Position numbers and translations under genes: made by a program. The notes beneath the pieces were generated by a model. That model was not told the DNA's origin. It saw only the letters and a program-made list of their open reading frames with translations, and made no database searches. Source: an uncultured Blautia sp. (lineage in GTDB: Bacteria > Bacillota > Clostridia > Lachnospirales > Lachnospiraceae). Taken from it: DNA of 18,793 bases. Shown in pieces: positions 1-6,608 of this stretch; position 1 is the stretch's first letter; every line of letters begins with the position of its first letter. The DNA lies in NCBI GenBank assembly GCA_902476765.1, contig CABSEJ010000052.1, positions 1 to 18,793 on the forward strand, written 5' to 3'.

Positions 1-1
1 T

Positions 2-178
2 GCTCAGGAAGCAGGTATGGTCTGCTATGTTTCCATGGAGGAAAGAATGGCCTGCGGAATCGGTGCCTGTCTGGCCTGTGTCTGCAAGTCAAAAGAGGTA
101 GACAGCCATTCCCATGTGCATAATAAGAGAATCTGCAAGGATGGCCCTGTATTTTTAAGCACGGAGGTGGAGCTGTAA
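2..178 (+). CDS. pyrK: Dihydroorotate dehydrogenase B electron-transfer subunit (PyrK), C-terminal end
   Basis: Partial gene: the window opens inside it and 58 residues to the stop are present. PyrK carries FAD and a [2Fe-2S] cluster and passes electrons from PyrD's FMN to NAD+. Visible here is the cluster-binding end: cysteines at fragment residues 18, 23 and 26 (C-x4-C-x2-C, inside MACGIGACLAC) and a fourth at 45 (RICKDGPVF), the arrangement known for PyrK. The gap between the third and fourth cysteines (18 residues) is slightly longer than I recall for the Lactococcus protein. The stop codon overlaps the pyrD start by one base (TAATG), so the two are translationally coupled and almost certainly form one heterotetrameric complex. 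Family assignment is secure from cysteine pattern plus neighbour; nothing can be said about the FAD domain, which lies outside the window. Confidence 0.93.
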   Translation, partial: AQEAGMVCYVSMEERMACGIGACLACVCKSKEVDSHSHVHNKRICKDGPVFLSTEVEL

Positions 179-1080
179 TGAATTTGAAAGTAAATATCGG
201 CCCGGTAGAGCTGAAAAATCCTGTTATGACTGCCTCCGGTACCTTTGGTTCAGGGGCAGAGTACAGTGAATTTGTAGACTTAAACCAACTGGGAGCAGTG
301 GTGACTAAGGGTGTAGCTAATGTACCTTGGTCAGGAAACCCAACTCCCCGTATTGCAGAGATTCACAGCGGCATGATGAATGCCATCGGTCTTCAGAATC
401 CCGGCATGGAAGTGTTCTGTGAAAGAGATTTACCGTATCTCCAGCAGTTCGATACCAAGGTGATTGTTAATGTATGCGGCCACAGTCCGGAGGAATACCT
501 GGCCGTGGTGGAGCGTTTGGCAGATGAGCCTGCAGATTTGCTGGAAATCAATATTTCCTGCCCAAATGTCAATGCGAATTTCCTGGCTTTCGGACAGGAC
601 CCCAAGCATGTGGAGAGTCTTACGGCACAAATTAAAAAGGCTGCCAAGCAGCCGGTTATCATGAAGCTGACTCCTAATGTGACAGACATCGGAGAGATTG
701 CCAGAGCCGCAGAAGCAGGAGGGGCTGATGCTATATCGCTTATCAATACCTTGACCGGAATGAAGATTGACGTAAACCGCAGGACCTTTGCCCTGGCCAA
801 CAAGACAGGGGGAGTATCCGGCCCCTGTATCAAGCCGGTGGCTGTCCGTATGGTCTATCAGGCTGCCCAGGCAGTGAAAATCCCTGTGATAGGAATGGGA
901 GGTATCCAGAACGGAGAAGACGCACTGGAATTTATTCTGGCCGGCGCTACAGCCGTAGCCGTAGGTACCGCTAATTTCATCAATCCCTGCGCCACTATGG
1001 AGGTGCTCCAGGGAATCCGGGACTATATGGAGAAATACCATGTGGAGGATGTCCGGGAATTGATTGGAGCGGTGAAATAA
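178..1080 (+). CDS. pyrD: Dihydroorotate dehydrogenase B, catalytic subunit (PyrD, class 1B)
   Basis: 300 residues, the usual length for the class 1B catalytic subunit. It oxidises dihydroorotate to orotate with FMN, the fourth step of de novo UMP synthesis, in the cytoplasm. Motifs seen: the N-terminal NPVMTASGTFGSG FMN-binding strand (14-26), NAIGLQNPG (68-76), the active-site loop EINISCPNV with Cys128 as the catalytic base (class 1 enzymes use Cys), KLTPNV (163-168), and the phosphate-binding GMGGIQNGEDALEFILAGA (239-257) and VGTANF (262-267) segments of the TIM barrel. The ATG overlaps the pyrK stop, and a GGAGGTGG ribosome site lies just upstream, inside the pyrK end. The gene ends only 12 bases before the convergent tetR-family gene; no clear terminator is visible between them. 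Nothing unusual in the sequence. Confidence 0.97.
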   Translation: MNLKVNIGPVELKNPVMTASGTFGSGAEYSEFVDLNQLGAVVTKGVANVPWSGNPTPRIAEIHSGMMNAIGLQNPGMEVFCERDLPYLQQFDTKVIVNVCGHSPEEYLAVVERLADEPADLLEINISCPNVNANFLAFGQDPKHVESLTAQIKKAAKQPVIMKLTPNVTDIGEIARAAEAGGADAISLINTLTGMKIDVNRRTFALANKTGGVSGPCIKPVAVRMVYQAAQAVKIPVIGMGGIQNGEDALEFILAGATAVAVGTANFINPCATMEVLQGIRDYMEKYHVEDVRELIGAVK

Positions 1081-1092
1081 GAGAATTTTCTG

Positions 1093-1662
1093 TTATTGTT
1101 TACCCTCCGGGGCAGTAATATGATAATAATTTCCTAAAAGTATCCGCAGCAAAAGGCTGGTTAATTCTTCCGGGGAAATAGAATCCTCTTGTTTAAACCA
1201 GCAGAAAATAGTCTCTGCCAGGGCTCCGCTTAGAAAGGAAACTCCGTAAACAAAAGTAGTGTCTTTAGGGCTTTGTACAGAGAATTTATTGGCGTAGAGC
1301 TGGATACATTTGGCAATTTCAGAAGTAATAATATTTTCCAGATTATTGGCAACCATCAGTTTCAGAAGCTGATGGTTGTTTTTTAATACATGGGTAAAAC
1401 AGTCTAAAATACTTTTCATAGTGATACAGGACATATTCTGCAGCCGGTGAAATTCTTTTTCATAAGCCTGCTCCAGATAAAATCGCAGAATGTCTTCTTT
1501 GGATTGGAAAAGATTATAAAAGGTTTGTCTGGACAAATCTGCCTTTTTGCAAATATCCAGAATGGTGATTGTATTATATTTCTTGGTATACATCAATTCC
1601 GTCAATGCTTGGGCCAGCCACTGCTTAGACTGGATGGCGATGGGATTCTTTCCTTCATACAT
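1093..1662 (-). CDS. TetR/AcrR-family transcriptional regulator, divergent from terpene cyclase-like gene
   Basis: 189 residues. The first 60 form a TetR-type DNA-binding domain: helices around residues 12-27, then a helix-turn-helix ITILDICKKADLSRQTFYNLF (33-52) followed by the usual SKEDIL. The rest (about 75-185) is an all-helical ligand-binding and dimerisation region of the short Firmicutes C-terminal type. The start is fixed: an in-frame TAA lies one codon upstream, and GGAGGG precedes the ATG. The gene is divergent from the membrane protein at 1818 and its own promoter overlaps that gene's promoter, so I infer that it represses both. Family members usually sense small hydrophobic ligands; a terpenoid or lipid ligand is speculation based only on the neighbour. 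Confidence 0.9.
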   Translation of the reverse strand: MYEGKNPIAIQSKQWLAQALTELMYTKKYNTITILDICKKADLSRQTFYNLFQSKEDILRFYLEQAYEKEFHRLQNMSCITMKSILDCFTHVLKNNHQLLKLMVANNLENIITSEIAKCIQLYANKFSVQSPKDTTFVYGVSFLSGALAETIFCWFKQEDSISPEELTSLLLRILLGNYYHITAPEGKQ

Positions 1663-1702
1663 TTACATTTCCCTCCATAATGTATAACTTAAATGCAATT
1701 TA

Positions 1703-1730
1703 TTGACTATAGAAAATAAGGTACTATAAT
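1703..1730 (+). promoter_or_regulatory. SigmaA-type promoter of the terpene cyclase-like gene
   Basis: TTGACT at 1703-1708 and a perfect TATAAT at 1725-1730, with a 16-base spacer. The predicted transcript would start near 1737, so the palindrome at 1741-1760 would sit at the start of the transcript. The leader is about 80 bases. Confidence 0.72.
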
Positions 1731-1757
1731 GTTACCTGAAACATGGACATATGTCAA
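1729..1757 (-). promoter_or_regulatory. Promoter of the tetR-family gene, overlapping the opposing promoter
   Basis: Reading the minus strand, TTGACA (1757-1752) is followed after exactly 17 bases by TAACAT (1734-1729). The -35 box lies inside the palindrome and the -10 overlaps the opposing TATAAT by two bases, so polymerase could not occupy both promoters at once. Confidence 0.6.
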
Positions 1758-1760
1758 TGT
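1741..1760. promoter_or_regulatory. 20-bp palindromic operator candidate for the divergent TetR regulator
   Basis: ACATGGACATATGTCAATGT is a palindrome with 9 of 10 base pairs matching (only 1745/1756 fails); the central ten bases, GACATATGTC, are perfect. It covers the -35 of the tetR promoter and the expected start site of the cyclase transcript, the standard place for a TetR-family repressor of a divergent pair. Binding itself is inferred. Confidence 0.65.
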
Positions 1761-1817
1761 TTAAAAATCAGGTCAAATGCCCTTACAGAAGAGTGGGCAG
1801 GAAAGGACGAAAGAAAA

Positions 1818-2474
1818 ATGAGGGAAATCATAATTACTTTATTGATTGGAATCAGCGGAGTATGCTGGTCTGTTGTTTATATTGACAGTATCCGCATTGG
1901 CTTCAGGCAAAAGACATATTGTATGCCTTTATTTGCACTGGGATTAAATATAGCCTGGGAAGGGATTTATTCCTTTACGGATATATTCCTGCGTCAGGAG
2001 ATAGGTGCCCAGGCCATTGCTAATACCTGTTGGTTTTTGCTGGATATACTCATTATAGTTACTTGGTTTAAATATGGAAAATCTGAGTTTGAAACGCCTC
2101 TGGCTAAAAAATGGTTCGTGCCCTGGACATTGCTGGTACTGACAGCCTGCTTCATTTTGCTGATTCTCTTTATTATGGAATTCGGAGATGTGGAAGGAGA
2201 AAAATATTCTGCATACCTTCAAAACATTGCCATGAGCATAGCCTATCTCTATATGCTGAATCGGAGGAAAAGTACAAAGGGCCAGTCTCTCACTATTGGA
2301 ATATGTAAATGTATCGGTACTTTAACCCCTACTATTTATGGAACAATGGAGAGAAATTACTTTATTTTTACGACTGGAATCATCTGTTTTGTATTTGACT
2401 TGCTGTACATATATTTCTTTTATCAAGTGAAGAAGTCAGAGATTGAAAGTAACCCAGCAGGACATAAAATTTAA
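1818..2474 (+). CDS. Seven-helix membrane protein, probable transmembrane-type (Pyr4/PaxB-like) terpene cyclase
   Basis: 218 residues with seven hydrophobic segments (about 2-25, 35-57, 62-86, 99-121, 131-148, 157-176, 181-203). Two buried acidic sites stand out: LGLNIAWEG with Glu48 in helix 2 and ICFVFDLLYIYFF with Asp194 in helix 7. Fungal Pyr4, a non-canonical membrane terpene cyclase of about 240 residues, has the same seven-helix layout and needs Glu63 and Asp218; spacing is 146 residues here and 155 there. These enzymes protonate an epoxide or alkene of a prenylated substrate and cyclise it. I recall bacterial relatives mainly from actinomycetes; the substrate here is unknown and no prenyltransferase gene is in the window. 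An open frame extends upstream to 1743, but that ATG lies in the operator at the transcript start; the ATG at 1818 follows AGGAAAGGA and begins directly before helix 1. The divergent TetR gene probably controls it. Family call is by motif and topology only. Confidence 0.62.
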   Translation: MREIIITLLIGISGVCWSVVYIDSIRIGFRQKTYCMPLFALGLNIAWEGIYSFTDIFLRQEIGAQAIANTCWFLLDILIIVTWFKYGKSEFETPLAKKWFVPWTLLVLTACFILLILFIMEFGDVEGEKYSAYLQNIAMSIAYLYMLNRRKSTKGQSLTIGICKCIGTLTPTIYGTMERNYFIFTTGIICFVFDLLYIYFFYQVKKSEIESNPAGHKI

Positions 2475-2552
2475 TTTTTGTGCTGTATATGCCTTTGTCC
2501 AGAAAGAGTGACGGATTACTTGAAAGAGTATGTGTAATACTATTTAAGAATA

Positions 2553-2581
2553 TTGAAATACGTAAAAATACGTGATATAAT
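2553..2581 (+). promoter_or_regulatory. Promoter of hicAB
   Basis: TTGAAA at 2553-2558, a 17-base spacer and a perfect TATAAT at 2576-2581. The spacer contains a short direct repeat, TACGT at 2559-2563 and again at 2569-2573, ten bases (one helical turn) apart, a possible site for HicB autoregulation. Confidence 0.75.
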
Positions 2582-2613
2582 AAGACTCATGATAAGGAAA
2601 GGAGATTCGAAAG

Positions 2614-2802
2614 ATGCCAATGACAGCAAAGGAGATGGTAAAACTCCTTAAAAAGAACGGTTTTATGGAAATTGGGCAAAATGGTTCACACATAAAGCTT
2701 AAAAATCCGGAAACCGAAAGAACAGTAATCGTTCCTTATCACTCCAGAGACTTGAAAAAGGGGATGGAGCAGGCAATACTGAAACAGGCAGGGCTAAAAT
2801 AG
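2614..2802 (+). CDS. hicA: HicA family toxin (mRNA interferase)
   Basis: 62 residues, the standard HicA length. The family folds like a small double-stranded RNA-binding domain and cuts mRNA during translation; the active site is one conserved histidine. Seen here: the N-terminal helix with TAKEMVKLLKKNGF (4-17), the turn GQNGSHIKLKN with catalytic His26 (21-31), the strand RTVIVPYH (36-43) and the closing helix KKGMEQAILKQAGL (48-61). All key positions are present, so the toxin looks intact. AGGAGA precedes the ATG. hicB follows after 29 bases on the same strand, giving the usual toxin-first order of type II HicAB systems. Confidence 0.9.
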   Translation: MPMTAKEMVKLLKKNGFMEIGQNGSHIKLKNPETERTVIVPYHSRDLKKGMEQAILKQAGLK

Positions 2803-2831
2803 CCCTGTCAACCTGAATGGAGGTAACACAT

Positions 2832-3224
2832 ATGGAAAAATTGTTTTACCCGGCAATATTTCACAGGGCAGAAGAAGGGGGATTTTGGGTGACCTTTCCG
2901 GATATTCCCGAATGTATGACACAGGGAGAAGATATGCAGCAGGTTTATGAAATGGCTGTGGAGGCACTGGGACTCTCTCTGACTACCATGGAGGAAGCAG
3001 GAGAGGAAATACCAAGGGCATCGGAACCAGACGCATTAGATATAGAAGATGGATTTCTGGTTGTTGTAGAATTTGATATGGCAGAATATCGAAGGCGACA
3101 TTGCTCAAGAGCAGTAAAAAAAACATTAAGTATACCTGAATGGCTTAACGAAGCGGCAATCAGGCAGAATATCAATTTCTCCCAGGTACTTCAGGAAGCA
3201 TTGATGGAAAAGGTAAAGATGTAA
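2832..3224 (+). CDS. hicB: HicB family antitoxin with C-terminal ribbon-helix-helix domain
   Basis: 130 residues from the ATG at 2832. The frame opens at an earlier ATG (2817), but that codon is followed immediately by GGAGG, which serves the ATG at 2832. The N-terminal part has the HicB partial RNase H-like fold: YPAIFHRAEEGGFWVTFPDIPECMTQG (6-32), then a helix DMQQVYEMAVEALGLSL (34-50). The C-terminal part, from about AVKKTLSIPEWLNEAAIRQ to the end (94-130), is a ribbon-helix-helix DNA-binding domain, the form that represses its own operon. HicB neutralises HicA by covering its active site. The pair is complete, with its own promoter and terminator, so it is a self-contained, probably mobile cassette. 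Confidence 0.9.
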   Translation: MEKLFYPAIFHRAEEGGFWVTFPDIPECMTQGEDMQQVYEMAVEALGLSLTTMEEAGEEIPRASEPDALDIEDGFLVVVEFDMAEYRRRHCSRAVKKTLSIPEWLNEAAIRQNINFSQVLQEALMEKVKM

Positions 3225-3261
3225 AAATTTTCTGGCAGAGAGTAATGCTGGGAATCTTAAA

Positions 3262-3298
3262 AAACACGCAGGTGAAGATGAATTCTACCTGCGTGTTT
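3262..3298. terminator. Bidirectional intrinsic terminator between hicB and the GH120 gene
   Basis: A perfect 12-bp stem (3262-3273 with 3287-3298, AAACACGCAGGT and its complement) encloses a 13-base loop. On the minus strand it is followed by an unbroken run of six T, so it should end the xylosidase transcript well; on the plus strand the T-rich tail is interrupted by CC but still suited to ending hicAB. Confidence 0.8.
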
Positions 3299-3333
3299 CC
3301 TTTCTCTGGCTTTTTTCGTTGAGACAAATACTT

Positions 3334-5331
3334 TTATAATACAATCTCCTGGGCCTTAGAAGCAAAAGGTCCGGGCATAGGATTCAGCATACGTTTTTCT
3401 CCGAAGTAGTCCTGATTGAAGATAATTGGAGTTCCGTCAGGCTGCTCAAATTTTTGTTCCGGTTCAAAGGCTTCACCTAAAAGTTCTGTACTGATGACAG
3501 AAGTTTCCATCTGGGGAACCAGGTCGTAGAGATTAGTCTTTAAAACATAAGCGCCGTCTTTTTCTTCCAGGGACAGGGTGATTTCCTGCTGCTCCACTAC
3601 ATAGGCCCCTGCTTCTCCGTCATAAGGCTGTGCGCCGTTGAAATACAGGTTTCCTCCGGTGTATACGGGAAGGTGGTCATAATAAATATCTTTTCCAAAG
3701 TGGTCCACAGCAGTTTTGGCCGTGAATCTGGAAAAATATTCTTCCGGAGAAGGATAGCCGTCATAAGGCTTAGTTCCGCATACAAAGTTATATTCCTTCT
3801 GGCAGTCCTGGGAACGTGCATAGTCCACCAGGTCCTGACGGATTTCTTTCTGTACAAAAATATTGTTGTAGAATCTGGCGTCTCCGTGGAGGATAGTCAT
3901 AAAGCCGGCAACCTCTGTGCGGTGGGGCACATGGTAGGGGGTATATCTTGGGGTGGGAAGGACTCTTCCTCCATTGTCGGTCCCTGCGCCTACCCAGGTA
4001 AAGGAGCCTGCAATCAGGTTGTGGACCAGAGCAATTCCCTGAGTACTGATACGGCAGGAGGATGCAGACAGAAGAAGATTGTTATCAATCAAGGTAGGTC
4101 CGTGGGATACTTCGATAAAAATATCTTCCGCCAGGGCCAAAGTGTTGGCAATCTGGGTTCCTTTTGGAGGAACATTATCATGGAACAGATTTTGTGTCAC
4201 TCTGGTGCCCTGAGCCTGCCAATCCAACCACAGACCTCTGGTGCAGTGGTGGAAATGATTGCGGCGGATAATCACGTCAATGGCAGCATGCATTTTAATA
4301 CCGCCGATTTCCGCTCCGGCTAAATCCTGCTTGTTATTGATATGATGGATGTGATTATCCTCGATAACAGAGAATACCCCTCCTAAATGTCCTACAATTC
4401 CGGTCTGCCCGCAGTGGTGAATGTTACATCTGCGTATGGTATGGGAGCCGATATTTTCCTTTGTCCAGCCTTCCCACTGAGCCTGGCAGATTGCATCTCT
4501 CTCTGTCTGGGTTCCGTCTTTATACAATTTGGTAGTCCATTTGTTTTCATTGTTGGGCTGCAGGTATTTTCCAAGAGAAATACCGGAGCATTTAGAGTCA
4601 GAAACCTCACAGTCCTCAATCACCCAGCCCTTGGACCAGTGAGGACCAATCATACCTTCCTGGTATGCAGTGGGAGGGGCCCAGGTAGTGGCTGCCTGTT
4701 TTACCACGAAACCGGACAGCGTAATATAGTTTACCCCTGTTTTGTCCGGGTAGAAGCAGTTGCGGCGCACGTTAATCTCTACGTTTTCTTTATTTGGGTC
4801 AGCACCCTGGAAATTAGCGTATATCACAGTGGTATCTCCGTCCTGCTTAGTGTACCACTGGTAAAGGGTGTATTCCGGTTCCCAGGAGCCCTTGTATACC
4901 TGGGGATTTTTAACGGCCTCTATGGAGAATACCTCATACATGGATTTGCCGTTTAAATAGACCTCTCCTGTATGTACCGAGTCTGGTGCAGAATACCAGT
5001 CCCCTGCAATCACGGTTGTGTAGGGATTGTAGGAATCAAAAATACCGTTTGGAATCCGGGCCATCCATACATTTCCTTCAAAAGGCGTCCAGGTTTTTAC
5101 AGATTCCGCTCCGGTAATCACTGCTCCCAAAGGCTCCAGAGAACGGTATACCACAGGCTGTTCCTCGGTTCCTGAATTTATGGGATTTACATATTCCCGG
5201 TAAACACCCGGAGCTACCAGCACTTCGTCTCCGGCTGCAGCGATTTGGGCTGCCTGGCTGATAGTCTGAAAGGGCTTTTCTTTGGAGCCGTTCCCAGTTC
5301 TTTTTGCTTCTGCTGACACATAATAAATCAT
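3334..5331 (-). CDS. Cytosolic GH120 beta-xylosidase, right-handed beta-helix fold
   Basis: 665 residues from the ATG at 5331, which follows a perfect AGGAGGA at seven bases; the frame opens 15 codons earlier but without a ribosome site. GH120 enzymes release xylose from xylo-oligosaccharides with retention of configuration. The N-terminal segment (DUF1565-like, YYVSAEAKRTGNGSKEKPFQ, 3-22) starts a beta-helix broken by a jelly-roll-like insertion. Blocks matching Thermoanaerobacterium XylC as I remember it: ANFQGADPN (172-180), EINVRRNCFYP (185-195), WAPPTA (217-222), GHLGGVF (314-320). Catalytic residues by correspondence: nucleophile Asp370 in GLWLDWQAQGTR and acid/base Glu407 in IFIEVSHGP. 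They are 37 apart here but 23 in XylC (382/405), because 14 residues including NVPPKGTQIANTLALAED are inserted between them. No signal peptide, so oligosaccharides must be imported. The divergent AraC gene is the likely activator. Confidence 0.88.
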   Translation of the reverse strand: MIYYVSAEAKRTGNGSKEKPFQTISQAAQIAAAGDEVLVAPGVYREYVNPINSGTEEQPVVYRSLEPLGAVITGAESVKTWTPFEGNVWMARIPNGIFDSYNPYTTVIAGDWYSAPDSVHTGEVYLNGKSMYEVFSIEAVKNPQVYKGSWEPEYTLYQWYTKQDGDTTVIYANFQGADPNKENVEINVRRNCFYPDKTGVNYITLSGFVVKQAATTWAPPTAYQEGMIGPHWSKGWVIEDCEVSDSKCSGISLGKYLQPNNENKWTTKLYKDGTQTERDAICQAQWEGWTKENIGSHTIRRCNIHHCGQTGIVGHLGGVFSVIEDNHIHHINNKQDLAGAEIGGIKMHAAIDVIIRRNHFHHCTRGLWLDWQAQGTRVTQNLFHDNVPPKGTQIANTLALAEDIFIEVSHGPTLIDNNLLLSASSCRISTQGIALVHNLIAGSFTWVGAGTDNGGRVLPTPRYTPYHVPHRTEVAGFMTILHGDARFYNNIFVQKEIRQDLVDYARSQDCQKEYNFVCGTKPYDGYPSPEEYFSRFTAKTAVDHFGKDIYYDHLPVYTGGNLYFNGAQPYDGEAGAYVVEQQEITLSLEEKDGAYVLKTNLYDLVPQMETSVISTELLGEAFEPEQKFEQPDGTPIIFNQDYFGEKRMLNPMPGPFASKAQEIVL

Positions 5332-5417
5332 GAAAAATCCTCCTGTTCTGTGTGAAAAATCCCGGGGATGCGGCATTAAGATGAATTTAATGGCAGCATC
5401 CCTGTGTCTGCTGTACC

Positions 5418-5446
5418 TTGCAAATTTAAGATAATATCATTATACT
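5418..5446 (+). promoter_or_regulatory. Candidate promoter of the AraC-family gene
   Basis: TTGCAA (5418-5423), a 17-base spacer and TATACT (5441-5446), giving a leader of about 120 bases. On the other strand a TATAAT (5444-5439) with a poor -35 could serve the xylosidase gene, which would fit a promoter that depends on an activator. The two -10 elements overlap. Confidence 0.5.
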
Positions 5447-5574
5447 GTAAGAAATAACGGATATAAATAAAGATACTGACGAAAAGTATAAGGATTGCGC
5501 CAGCAAAGAAGAAAAAAGAATTGTTGGGAAGAGAAAAGAAAAACCGGAAATGCTGAAAAAGAGGAGGGATAGAT

Positions 5575-6498
5575 TTGGATATTGAAACTATTGACCAGGA
5601 GGGGCGGGTAAAAGAAAAGATTATTTATAAGAGCCAAATGCTTCATTACGGACTGTATACTCCTATGTCTGAAGCCTATTATTTTACAGAAATTCCCTGG
5701 CACTGGCATGAGGAATTTGAATTTGGATATGTGTTGGGCGGTAAGCTGGGATACAAGACAAATCACCAGGAATTTATTTTGCAGGAGGGGGATGGAGTGT
5801 TTATCAATTCCGGGGCTCTCCATGCCCTGTATCCGGTGGGAGAAGCAGGGAAAATTAAGCTTCAGAGTCAGTTTTTTGACCGCTCATTTCTAGGAGGAAC
5901 CAGGGGAAGTATTTTTGACATGAAATATGTGGCCCCTGTGGTGGAACAGAAATGGATGGAAGCAGTGCCTGTTTACCGGAAAGACCCGGAAGGGCGGAAG
6001 GTTTTGGAATTTCTGAGAGAGGGCATCCGGTTAAGCCAGGAAGGTGAAGCTTTCTATGAATTCCGGCTGAGGAGTCTGTTTTCCCGGCTATGGGAAACGG
6101 TCTACGGATGGGCTATGGAAGAGAGGAAAGGAGAACAAGTATATAATGGGCTGGAGGACGAACGGATTAAGCAGATGATGGCCTATGTCCAGGAACATTA
6201 CGGAGAAAAAATTTCGGTGAAGGAAATGGCCGCTCAGGTTCCTATCAGTGAGAGGGAATGTTACCGTCTTTTTCAAAAAGGACTGGGATTGACTCCTGTG
6301 GATTATATGCTGTCTTACCGTCTTCAGAAATCCCAGGAGCTTCTGGCTGCAACAGAGAAAAGTATTCTGGATATTGCCTTGGAAACAGGCTTCGGTACCA
6401 GCAGTTATTTCGGGAAATGGTTTCGGAAACATTATGGTATGAATCCTAAGGCCTACAGAGAGATGTGCAGAGAGGGTAATCAGACTGCTGCTATGTAA
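5575..6498 (+). CDS. AraC-family transcriptional regulator, probable activator of the GH120 gene
   Basis: 307 residues, TTG start six bases after GAGGAGGG. The N-terminal domain is a cupin sensor: the metal- or sugar-pocket-like PWHWHEEFEFGYVLGG (41-56), EGDGVFINSGALHAL (71-85). The C-terminal 105 residues are the AraC DNA-binding domain with two helix-turn-helices, the first at about 213-234 (ISVKEMAAQVPISERECYRLF) and the second at about 262-284 (SILDIALETGFGTSSYFGKWF), then the signature KHYGMNPKAYRE (285-296). It is divergent from the GH120 xylosidase with a 243-base intergenic region, the common arrangement for a local sugar-responsive activator. The inducer is probably xylose or a short xylo-oligosaccharide, an inference from the neighbour alone. 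Confidence 0.9.
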   Translation: MDIETIDQEGRVKEKIIYKSQMLHYGLYTPMSEAYYFTEIPWHWHEEFEFGYVLGGKLGYKTNHQEFILQEGDGVFINSGALHALYPVGEAGKIKLQSQFFDRSFLGGTRGSIFDMKYVAPVVEQKWMEAVPVYRKDPEGRKVLEFLREGIRLSQEGEAFYEFRLRSLFSRLWETVYGWAMEERKGEQVYNGLEDERIKQMMAYVQEHYGEKISVKEMAAQVPISERECYRLFQKGLGLTPVDYMLSYRLQKSQELLAATEKSILDIALETGFGTSSYFGKWFRKHYGMNPKAYREMCREGNQTAAM

Positions 6499-6520
6499 TT
6501 GAAAGCGCAATGACAAAAGA

Positions 6521-6540
6521 TTACATACTTTTGGTATGAA
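6521..6540. promoter_or_regulatory. Operator-like site 1 upstream of the second tetR-family gene
   Basis: TTACATACTTTTGGTATGAA holds the inverted repeat CATAC-N5-GTATG (6524-6538) and ends four bases before the -35 box. It matches site 2 (6577-6596), read on the opposite strand, at 17 of 20 positions. Confidence 0.6.
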
Positions 6541-6544
6541 AAGC

Positions 6545-6573
6545 TTGACAAGTATTCTGGTCAGGTTTATAAT
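6545..6573 (+). promoter_or_regulatory. Consensus promoter of the second tetR-family gene
   Basis: Perfect TTGACA (6545-6550), 17-base spacer and perfect TATAAT (6568-6573). Operator-like sites flank it on both sides. A promoter this strong in front of a regulator gene would be expected to be held down by autoregulation. Confidence 0.85.
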
Positions 6574-6576
6574 GCA

Positions 6577-6596
6577 AACATACCAAAAGAATGTAA
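6577..6596. promoter_or_regulatory. Operator-like site 2, between promoter and tetR start
   Basis: AACATACCAAAAGAATGTAA begins three bases after the -10 box and spans the transcript start. Its reverse complement matches site 1 at 17 of 20 positions, so two copies of one motif face each other across the promoter. Confidence 0.6.
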
Positions 6597-6608
6597 ATGG
6601 AGGCGGCT

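Noticed and set aside
430..1041. 203-residue minus-strand frame
   Set aside because: It lies wholly antisense to pyrD and has no ribosome site or family motif.
1743..1817. Upstream extension of the terpene cyclase-like gene to the ATG at 1743
   Set aside because: That ATG is within the operator at the predicted transcript start with no ribosome site; the ATG at 1818 follows AGGAAAGGA and begins directly at helix 1.
3673..4956. Two long plus-strand frames (216 and 189 residues)
   Set aside because: Both are antisense to the GH120 gene, whose catalytic and family motifs are unambiguous.
6500..6513. Catabolite-response-like site TGAAAGCGCAATGA
   Set aside because: It matches 12 of 14 consensus positions but lies after the AraC gene, upstream of an unrelated tetR promoter; neither xylosidase promoter has a comparable site, so chance is likely.
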